NCBI RefSeq assembly: GCF_002982075.1
Contig: NZ_PUEJ01000001.1
Coordinates: forward strand, 248,001-312,000
Direction: 5' to 3'
Source of the DNA: Labrys okinawensis
GTDB lineage: Bacteria > Pseudomonadota > Alphaproteobacteria > Rhizobiales > Labraceae
DNA length: 64,000 nucleotides
Below are positions 58,772 through 64,000 of this stretch, one piece after another (the first letter of the stretch is position 1; the number at the start of each line of letters is the position of its first letter). The notes beneath the pieces are model-generated. The model was not told where the DNA came from. It saw nothing but the letters and a program-made list of their open reading frames with translations, and did no database searches. A program made the translations under genes and the position numbers.

Positions 58772-60091
58772 TCAGCGAGGTGCGGTGCCACCGGCTGGAA
58801 AGGACGGATTCTTGCGGATGCCGTGGAGCAATTCGATCGCGGCGTTGAGCTGCACATCGTCCTTTTCGTCAACGGGGACATAGGCAGACGAGCCCCCCTG
58901 CTCGGTATCGCCCTGCCCGCCGAGATGTCCCTTGAGGCCGGCTTCACCGCCGGCGGCATCCTGGATCTTCGTATTGGCCGGAATGTTCTGCTTCACCACG
59001 ATTTCCGGATCGATGCCCTTGGCTTGGATCGATCGGCCCGATGGCGTGTAGTAGCGGGCGGTCGTCAAGACGAGAGCGCCATTGTCCCCAAGCGGAAAGA
59101 CGGTCTGAACCGATCCCTTGCCGAAAGAACGCGTCCCCAGAATTGTCGCGCGGCGGTGATCCTGCCACGCACCTGCCACGATTTCGGCGGCAGAAGCCGA
59201 GCCCCCGTTGATGAGCACGATGATCGGCTTGGTATGAACGAGGCCACCTTCCGTGGCGCTATAGCGCAGGGAATCGTCGGCTCCCCGTCCGCGCGTGGAG
59301 ACGATTTCTCCCCGTCCGACCAGGGCACCGGCCACCTCGACGGCTTGGCTGAGCAGGCCGCCTGGATTGTTGCGCATATCGATGATGTAGCCGGCAAGAG
59401 CCCGGCCCCCCTTGTCGGCCCCGGCTTGCGTCATGGCTTTCAGGAAGTCGTCGGACGTGTTGCCGCTGAATTGGGCAATGCGGATATAAGCGATGTCGCC
59501 GCCGATCTTCCTGGTCCGGACGGAAGTCAGCTTGATGGTATCGCGGATGAGCTTGACGTCTACCGGCTGGGCATCACCGCCGCGCCGGACCGTGAGGGTG
59601 ACCGTGCTGTTCTCGGGCCCGCGCATTTTCTGGCTGGCTTCCTGCAGCGGCATGCCCTGTGTGGATTTGCCGTCGATCGCCGTGATGATGTCGCCGGAAA
59701 GAAGGCCGGCCTTTGCCGCGGGCGTATCGTCGATGGCGGAGACCACCTTGAGCCGTTCACCCTCGAGGGTGACTTCGAGCCCAATTCCCGAAAAGGCGCC
59801 CGAAGTCTGGGTCTGCAAGTCCCGAAAACCGGCGGCATCGACGTAGCGCGAGTGCGGATCGAGGGCGGACACCATGCCGTTGATGGCGCCTGCGACAAGC
59901 TGGGCGTCGTCAGGCTCGGTCACGTAATTGGCGCGCACCTGCTCATAGACATCGCCGAAGCGATTGAGCTGCCGATAGGCGTCATCGGCGGAAGCGTTGG
60001 CGTTGCCGAGCAGACCGGAATGCGTGAGGGCGAATGCGGTTGTCGCGCCCATTGCGATGCCACCCAGCAGGAGCGAAACTCTGCCATACAT
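58772..60091 (-). CDS. ctpA: S41-family carboxy-terminal processing protease
   Basis: 439 residues. An N-terminal signal anchor (VSLLLGGIAMGATTAFAL) places it in the periplasm. The PDZ domain spans about 90-170 (SGIGLEVTLEGERLKVVSAI, AGLLSGDIITAIDGKS). The catalytic serine is in LINGGSASAAEIVAGA and the lysine in GTRSFGKGSVQTVFP, the Ser-Lys dyad of CtpA. The preceding gene order gives no operon. These proteases trim envelope proteins including peptidoglycan hydrolases. Rhizobiales usually have several paralogues, so the symbol is tentative. Confidence 0.93.
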   Translation of the reverse strand: MYGRVSLLLGGIAMGATTAFALTHSGLLGNANASADDAYRQLNRFGDVYEQVRANYVTEPDDAQLVAGAINGMVSALDPHSRYVDAAGFRDLQTQTSGAFSGIGLEVTLEGERLKVVSAIDDTPAAKAGLLSGDIITAIDGKSTQGMPLQEASQKMRGPENSTVTLTVRRGGDAQPVDVKLIRDTIKLTSVRTRKIGGDIAYIRIAQFSGNTSDDFLKAMTQAGADKGGRALAGYIIDMRNNPGGLLSQAVEVAGALVGRGEIVSTRGRGADDSLRYSATEGGLVHTKPIIVLINGGSASAAEIVAGAWQDHRRATILGTRSFGKGSVQTVFPLGDNGALVLTTARYYTPSGRSIQAKGIDPEIVVKQNIPANTKIQDAAGGEAGLKGHLGGQGDTEQGGSSAYVPVDEKDDVQLNAAIELLHGIRKNPSFPAGGTAPR

Positions 60092-60225
60092 TTGCGCACC
60101 TCTTCCCGAAGACGCGAAAGCTATCCGCTTCGCAAACAGCCGAGCTTAAACGGCGGGATGAAGCAGGCCGGCCGCACCGGCCTGTCGCGAAATTGGCGCC
60201 GGTATCAAGCCCGGAACATCCTATC

Positions 60226-60435
60226 TCAGGCTGCCTTGCTCAACATGACCACGGTGTCGGTCTGCTGCGGCAGCTGCGGCACCAGGCTGGAATGATATTC
60301 ATCGCGCCAGTGGGCGAGCCTCACCAGCCGAGCCACTTCCATCTTCTGGGCGCCGTCTTTGTCCGATGCCATCGCGACGGGCTCAGCCCTGATCTGATTC
60401 AGTGCTTGCGTCACATGAGTGGGCGACAGCTTCAT
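60226..60435 (-). CDS. Small protein of unknown function
   Basis: 69 residues, with AGGGAG before ATG 60435. MKLSPTHVTQALNQIRAEPV and MEVARLVRLAHWRDEYHSSL are amphipathic; no signal peptide or membrane segment is visible. I do not recognise a family. Its reading frame and ribosome site are the only support. Confidence 0.5.
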   Translation of the reverse strand: MKLSPTHVTQALNQIRAEPVAMASDKDGAQKMEVARLVRLAHWRDEYHSSLVPQLPQQTDTVVMLSKAA

Positions 60436-60707
60436 TGGAACAACTCCCAGGCTGCAGCCACCATAAAGGCGACCAATCGGATGTCTGCCGACGGCCAGGG
60501 AACGTCATAACGCCCTTCAAAGCCTAAGGCCTCGCACGACGAGGCAATGCAGTTCCCCAAGCGCCAGGACAGACCTCACGCTCTATTCCACAAAGCTGCC
60601 ACATCAATCCGGCCATATTCTGGCCGCTGGAAGGCAATTGCATGAAGGGACAATACTCGGAGTTTGAGTTCCAGCATTTCGAGAGAAGAAGACGGCAAGC
60701 GGCCTGT

Positions 60708-60890
60708 CTAACCCGCTTTCTTGGCGTCCCTCAGGGCTTTTTGGAGCTTGAAGGCAAGTTCGAGCAAACGTTGCGGAATGGGTTCCCGCTCGACGCGGGC
60801 CAGGATACGCGCCACTTCCTGGTCTGCGGATGTTGCCTTATCTTCCTTGTCTGCAGGTCTAGCCTTGCCGCTCTTTTGATCGTCATTCAC
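60708..60890 (-). CDS. NepR-like small acidic/basic protein
   Basis: 60 residues from GTG 60890; the open frame extends to 61160, but those residues are not protein-like and cross the promoter at 61069-61093. The segment VARILARVEREPIPQRLLEL is similar to the helix of NepR anti-sigma factors (typically PIP-x-R-x-x-L), and FKLQKALRDAKKAG follows. Alphaproteobacterial NepR proteins bind EcfG sigma and PhyR. The charged N-terminus VNDDQKSGKARPADKEDK is NepR-like as well. Alternative: an unrelated short helical protein. An EcfG-type promoter lies about 170 bp upstream, giving a long leader. Confidence 0.5.
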   Translation of the reverse strand: MNDDQKSGKARPADKEDKATSADQEVARILARVEREPIPQRLLELAFKLQKALRDAKKAG

Positions 60891-61068
60891 TGGACTGCTC
60901 GTCTCGCCGTTGGTCAGGGGCAACTTGCACGAGCCGAAGAACGTCAAGGAGCGGTTTCCCCGGTCGCCTGCCAACAGACTAGGAGGTTTGTGCTGGGAAG
61001 TCACTTGCAAAGGTCCTGTCGCATTTGCCGCCCGCGCATGGCCGGTCCGGAATCGATATGGCCTTGCT

Positions 61069-61093
61069 AACCATCCTCCCTCGACAATGTTCC
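61069..61093 (-). promoter_or_regulatory. EcfG-type promoter upstream of the NepR-like ORF
   Basis: Leftward GGAAC, 16 bases, GGTT. Between it and GTG 60890 no other convincing coding frame was found, so the transcript would carry an approximately 170-base leader or start at an internal point. Confidence 0.55.
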
Positions 61094-61202
61094 CAGCATG
61101 GGGAACAGTCCGCCTCCAGCGGGCGAGGAAGAACGACGCGTCCGCGATTATGGCGGGCACGTCGTGATGCCGGGAGGATTCAAGTAGTCGGCGGGTATTA
61201 TC

Positions 61203-61349
61203 TCAATCGGATGGCCCTTTGACTTTCACGCCCTGGTTTCCAATCGTAATCTCTACGGTATTCTTGTTCCTTTCATGGTAGACATAGGCACCGATTCCGG
61301 CGGCTGCCACGATTATGACTATCAACAAAATAAGAGTGTTGCGGCTCAT
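61203..61349 (-). CDS. Small membrane protein
   Basis: 48 residues: one membrane segment, NTLILLIVIIVAAAGIGAYV, then a charged tail YHERNKNTVEITIGNQGVKV and ending VKGPSD. GGAAGAAG is the ribosome site. Similar short proteins are common in Hyphomicrobiales. An EcfG-type promoter with 17-base spacing lies 34 bp before the ATG. It was too short for the usual gene-length cut-offs. Confidence 0.85.
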   Translation of the reverse strand: MSRNTLILLIVIIVAAAGIGAYVYHERNKNTVEITIGNQGVKVKGPSD

Positions 61350-61382
61350 ATCTTCTTCCGATGCGATTGACTGTCGGACACT

Positions 61383-61408
61383 AACGCATCGTCACCCGCT
61401 ACGGTTCC
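61383..61408 (-). promoter_or_regulatory. EcfG-type promoter for the 48-residue membrane protein
   Basis: Leftward GGAAC, 17 bases, CGTT; the -10 element is 34 bp before ATG 61349. Confidence 0.75.
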
Positions 61409-61469
61409 GCTACCCTCGCGGCCGCCAGCCCTGGGTCGAAACTCCCGGTGAAAAATTCAGGTCACGCAT

Positions 61470-62072
61470 TCAGTCGAGCAACTGGTGACCCACAACCGCA
61501 AAGGTCCTGTCCAGGATGTCGCAAAGCCATGGAAGCGTATCCTGGTCCGGTGGCTTGCTGTCCGCCAGGTCGATGGCGGCCAGCAGTGTTTGCTCGACCA
61601 ACCGGTCGGCGGCCGCCTTGCCGTGAAGATGTCGGCGTGCTCTGAGCCTGAGTTCGGGAAGGAAGCCGGCGACGTCCGTGGTCGGGTCCGCCGCGGCGGT
61701 TTCGTTTTCGTCCTGCGCCCTGCGGCGCGCCACGAACAGGGTCTCCAGCAGGGCGTGACGCCCTCCCGACTTGCCAACCTTCTCGACATGTCTGAGATGG
61801 GTGGGAATGACGTCTTCGTCGTAGCTGCTGAAGAAGACGAACGGAATACCCAGCGCCAGCAGGCGGTCTGCGATGGGAAAGACCATCTTGCCATTGATGT
61901 TGACGTCGAGAATGGCTGCGTTGGCCGAGGTCACATGATCTTGCGCGGCCTCGATCGTCGGTGCCGGCCCGAGGATGACAGCCCCTTTCTCTTCGAAATA
62001 GTCAGCCAGATCGCCGGCGAGAAATATCTCGTCCTCGACGATCAGGAGACGCATGCCATGGAGTTGTTGCAT
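61470..62072 (-). CDS. Response regulator with C-terminal sigma-region-2-like domain
   Basis: 200 residues. The receiver (about 7-115) has LLIVEDEIFLAGDL with the acidic pair, AAILDVNINGKMV with the phospho-acceptor Asp, and FVFFSSYDEDV with the Ser switch position. The C-terminal 55 residues, FLPELRLRARRHL and KAAADRLVEQTLLAAI then LPWLCDILDRTF, resemble region 2 of EcfG-type sigma factors (L-R-x-x-A, A-D-x-L-V-Q-x-T-L-L-x-A, W-L-x-x-I-L-x-x-T-F). PhyR has the sigma-like part first and the receiver last; here the order is reversed and region 4 is missing. ATG 62072 was taken; ATG 62054 is an alternative. Confidence 0.85.
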   Translation of the reverse strand: MQQLHGMRLLIVEDEIFLAGDLADYFEEKGAVILGPAPTIEAAQDHVTSANAAILDVNINGKMVFPIADRLLALGIPFVFFSSYDEDVIPTHLRHVEKVGKSGGRHALLETLFVARRRAQDENETAAADPTTDVAGFLPELRLRARRHLHGKAAADRLVEQTLLAAIDLADSKPPDQDTLPWLCDILDRTFAVVGHQLLD

Positions 62073-62192
62073 GGGTCGTCACTCACTTTGAGGCAGTTAG
62101 GCAGAACGCGGATGTCGTATTTTCCAACGTGGCGAAGCTGTCCTTTCGGACCGGCCTTCGCTCCGCGTTCCGCTCACCCGGTACTCGTGTGT

Positions 62193-62217
62193 AACGATGC
62201 AAACTTGCACATGTTCC
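62193..62217 (-). promoter_or_regulatory. EcfG-type promoter for the receiver-sigma2 gene
   Basis: Leftward GGAAC, 16 bases, CGTT, a perfect match. It ends about 120 bp before ATG 62072, and the region between holds no other gene. Confidence 0.75.
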
Positions 62218-62260
62218 CCGTGACGATCGGGGACGGTTACAGTACCGTTACGGTAGGTTG

Positions 62261-62650
62261 TTACTCTCTGGTCAGACGCGCAATGGTTTCGAGCAAGGCC
62301 TGATGCTGGACGGGTTTGCTCAGCACCGGCGCGTCGGGAACCTTTTGCCGCAGGGTGTCGGGGAGCATCTTGCCCGTGCAGAAGGCGATAGGAATGCCGC
62401 GGGCTGCAAGCAGATCGACCACGGGCTCGCTGGTGTCGTTGCCGAGGCTAATGTCCAGGACAGCCGCCGTGATGGCCTGCTGTTCGGTGACTTCCAACGC
62501 CGAGGCCAAGGTCAGACACGGGCCGGCGATGCGGGCGCCGGCCGACATCAGCGTATCTTCGATGTCGAGCGCGATGATGATTTCATCGTCGGCGACCAGG
62601 ATCGTGTGGCCCTCCAGGATACCGCCGGGGACTGTCTCGGTCGTGGTCAT
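62261..62650 (-). CDS. Single-domain response regulator
   Basis: 129 residues from ATG 62650 (GGGAGG upstream). ILVADDEIIIALDIEDTLMS has the acidic triad, AAVLDISLGND the phospho-acceptor Asp, and IAFCTGKMLP and VLSKPVQHQALL the Thr and Lys positions. The TG after the fourth strand and K-P at the end resemble FAT-GUY-type single-domain regulators (SdrG, Sma0114) that act in alphaproteobacterial general stress signalling. It has no output domain. Confidence 0.88.
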   Translation of the reverse strand: MTTTETVPGGILEGHTILVADDEIIIALDIEDTLMSAGARIAGPCLTLASALEVTEQQAITAAVLDISLGNDTSEPVVDLLAARGIPIAFCTGKMLPDTLRQKVPDAPVLSKPVQHQALLETIARLTRE

Positions 62651-62792
62651 GGCATTTTCCTCCCGCCGGCCCGCATGGATTCGCTCAATTTCCTGTGGCT
62701 CGACGAACAAGGCAATTCGAAAAATGGTGCGGCTATGGCGATGCCTGAGCCATCGCGGCTTCTTCCCACCTCTTCCCTCCATATGAGTGTGA

Positions 62793-62816
62793 CCGCCGGC
62801 ACAGGCAGGCCGGCGG
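62793..62816 (-). terminator. Hairpin after the CBS-domain gene
   Basis: CCGCCGGC (62793-62800) pairs with GCCGGCGG (62809-62816), an 8-bp GC stem with an 8-base loop, 20 bp after the CBS stop. No T run is visible on the leftward side. Confidence 0.55.
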
Positions 62817-62835
62817 CGTGAGGCACAAGGAGGAC

Positions 62836-63276
62836 CTAGAACGTCGCCTGGCTGTGTTCGCCGCCCGGGCGGGCAATCTCGCTGAGAGCGGCCCCAGCCT
62901 TGTCGGTTTCGTGGGTGCGCGCGAGATCGCTCAGGGAGACGATGCCGACCAGGCGCTTGTCACGATTGACCACGGGAAGTCTGCGCACCTGGATCTCGCC
63001 CAGATTATCAAGGACATCCTCTATCTCTTCATCGTCAAAACAATATTTGACGTCCGCGGTCATGACATCCCGGACAAGGCTCTCCGCGCCCCGCCCTGCG
63101 GCGACGCCGCGGACGGCGATATCGCGGTCCGTGATCATGCCCACCAGCCGATCGGCGTGCGCGACGGGAAGCATGCCGATGTCGAGGCCAAGCATGAGCT
63201 GCGCCGCTTTCTGGATCGTCTCGTCCGGCGTGGCGACGCAGACTTCGGTCGTCATGGCTTGCCTGATTTTCATCAT
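62836..63276 (-). CDS. CBS-domain protein
   Basis: 146 residues from ATG 63276 with AAAGGAGG before it. Two CBS repeats: QAMTTEVCVATPDETIQKAA to MITDRDIAVRGVAAGRGAES, and VMTADVKYCFDDEEIEDVLD to GIVSLSDLARTHETDKAG. The tandem forms a Bateman module that binds adenine nucleotides. Stand-alone CBS proteins of this type are general-stress proteins in rhizobia. It follows the 94-residue gene by 16 bp, and both are likely to be transcribed from the EcfG-type promoter at 63675. Confidence 0.9.
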   Translation of the reverse strand: MMKIRQAMTTEVCVATPDETIQKAAQLMLGLDIGMLPVAHADRLVGMITDRDIAVRGVAAGRGAESLVRDVMTADVKYCFDDEEIEDVLDNLGEIQVRRLPVVNRDKRLVGIVSLSDLARTHETDKAGAALSEIARPGGEHSQATF

Positions 63277-63292
63277 AACCTCCTTTGCCGTT

Positions 63293-63577
63293 CTAGCGTC
63301 CGCCCGGCTCACTCCCCGTGCCGGCCGAACTGTCGAATTGAGCGCGCTGTTGCGCGGGCTCGGAGCCGGTCGCAAGGGCCTCGGTATCTTCCGGGCCTTC
63401 CGGAAATTCGACGGAGATGTTGACGTTCCGGCGTTCCTTGAGGTCCAGCGAGGCCGCGGCCACAGCGGTTTCGAAAGCTGCCTCTGGAAGCTCGTATCCG
63501 CCGCCACGCTTGCCATCGTGTTCGATGACCCAGCCATCGGCTCTGCCAATGATGCGATAGGATGCTTGAGACATCAT
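63293..63577 (-). CDS. DUF2188-like small protein
   Basis: 94 residues, GGGAG before ATG. The first 50 residues (SYRIIGRADGWVIEHDGKRG, YELPEAAFETAVAAASLDLK) match the W-x-V pattern of DUF2188-like proteins; the tail PEGPEDTEALATGSEPAQQR is acidic and low in complexity. No function is known. It precedes the CBS gene by 16 bp and is first in that unit. Confidence 0.7.
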   Translation of the reverse strand: MMSQASYRIIGRADGWVIEHDGKRGGGYELPEAAFETAVAAASLDLKERRNVNISVEFPEGPEDTEALATGSEPAQQRAQFDSSAGTGSEPGGR

Positions 63578-63674
63578 CGATCTCCCTGTCGGATCGGTTG
63601 CGATACAGACGAAACGCGGGCCTGCAGATCCCTATCGAGTACCTGCGGCCGTTCCGATACCTGCTTGCCTATCA

Positions 63675-63699
63675 AACGACACCCGCGGAGGAGGGTTCC
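63675..63699 (-). promoter_or_regulatory. EcfG-type promoter for the DUF2188-CBS unit
   Basis: Leftward GGAAC, 16 bases, CGTT, a perfect match. It ends about 98 bp before ATG 63577. Confidence 0.7.
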
Positions 63700-63762
63700 A
63701 TCGCCGGGAGCCCTTTTTGCCAGCCTCGGGGCTGCGATGACGGCATCGTGACGGGTTGTGGC

Positions 63763-63787
63763 GGAACCTTCGGAGCGCGAAATGGTT
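63763..63787 (+). promoter_or_regulatory. EcfG-type promoter for the edge gene
   Basis: GGAAC, 16 bases, GGTT, ending 42 bp before ATG 63830. It faces right, opposite to the 63675 site. Confidence 0.7.
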
Positions 63788-63829
63788 GTCGCCAGCAATG
63801 GAATACCGAGGGGATCGACAGGTTCAAGG

Positions 63830-64000
63830 ATGAACGACCAAACGGGTTGGCAATTTCTCAATCACGGCGGCGATATGCTGCCCTCCGTCCGCGTCGACGG
63901 ATACAATATCGGCCTGCGCGACAAGGAGGGGTTTGTCGGCGACAGGGCCAATACGGGTGCTTTTCTCGAAAAGCTGGAGGAATTGCGCCTGCTTTACCGC
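63830..64000 (+). CDS. Partial gene at window edge, function not determined
   Basis: 57 residues are visible from ATG 63830 (AAGG upstream), open to the end. WQFLNHGGDMLPSVRVDGYN and LRDKEGFVGDRANTGAF are its clearest stretches. A similar N-terminus occurs on some alphaproteobacterial ROK-family (glucokinase-like) proteins as far as I recall, but the ATP-binding motif is not in view, so I leave the product open. An EcfG-type promoter stands 42 bp upstream. Confidence 0.45.
   Translation, partial: MNDQTGWQFLNHGGDMLPSVRVDGYNIGLRDKEGFVGDRANTGAFLEKLEELRLLYR

Noticed and set aside
60891..61160. Longer version of the NepR-like ORF
   Set aside because: The extra residues look non-coding and the promoter at 61069-61093 lies within them.
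63574..63861. Leftward frame of 95 codons at the right end
   Set aside because: It covers two divergent stress-type promoters, lacks a ribosome site and overlaps the rightward edge gene.

Overview
The window is GC-rich, densely coded DNA from an alphaproteobacterium, most likely a plant- or soil-associated member of Hyphomicrobiales (Rhizobiales). The evidence is an ACC deaminase gene with a divergent Lrp-type regulator, an exopolysaccharide locus with a BY-kinase, a PQQ glucose dehydrogenase, small rhizobial-type membrane proteins, and a run of promoters of the alphaproteobacterial general-stress sigma factor type (GGAAC-N16/17-SGTT). No rRNA, tRNA, CRISPR array, transposase or phage gene was recognised.

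Region 1 (1-25147) is a surface-polysaccharide locus. From an AT-rich divergent promoter near 21.3 kb, a long leftward gene series runs Wza-like export lipoprotein, outer-membrane beta-barrel, secreted protein of unknown role, NusG/RfaH paralogue, polymerase/ligase, BY-kinase chain-length regulator, unknown envelope protein, asparagine synthase-like amidotransferase, then an ABC exporter pair (Wzm/Wzt type), an FkbM methyltransferase and eight glycosyltransferases, the last cut by the window edge. Many of the gene junctions from the BY-kinase onward overlap by 4 bases. Rightward from the same promoter lie a metallophosphatase, an initiating sugar transferase and a further glycosyltransferase.

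Region 2 (25315-29470) holds the membrane PQQ glucose dehydrogenase, acdS and its divergent Lrp/AsnC regulator.

Region 3 (29541-54235) is a catabolic cluster: a TetR regulator, a ribose-type ABC importer, a zinc alcohol dehydrogenase, an aldehyde dehydrogenase, a GMC oxidoreductase, two aldo/keto reductases, a CoA-transferase, an enoyl-CoA hydratase, an acyl-CoA dehydrogenase, an SDR, a DUF993 aldolase-like protein and a sugar isomerase-like protein. Five copies of a 16-bp operator (best copy GTAACTAGATAGTTAC) sit in exactly three intergenic regions and tie the four transcription units and the regulator into one regulon. The substrate is not known; the enzymes suggest import of a sugar or polyol, oxidation to an acid, CoA activation and beta-oxidation-like steps. 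An unrelated TetR-SDR-RND efflux module (43098-48941) lies inside the cluster.

Region 4 (54323-64000) looks like a general stress response island. Ten GGAAC-N16/17-SGTT promoters face small envelope proteins, a cold-shock protein, an NBD-less ABC exporter membrane domain, a CBS protein, a NepR-like small ORF and a receiver protein whose C-terminal part resembles sigma-factor region 2, which is the reverse order of the PhyR anti-anti-sigma factor. I consider this receiver-sigma2 protein with its NepR-like neighbour, and the operator-defined regulon of region 3, the two most promising finds.
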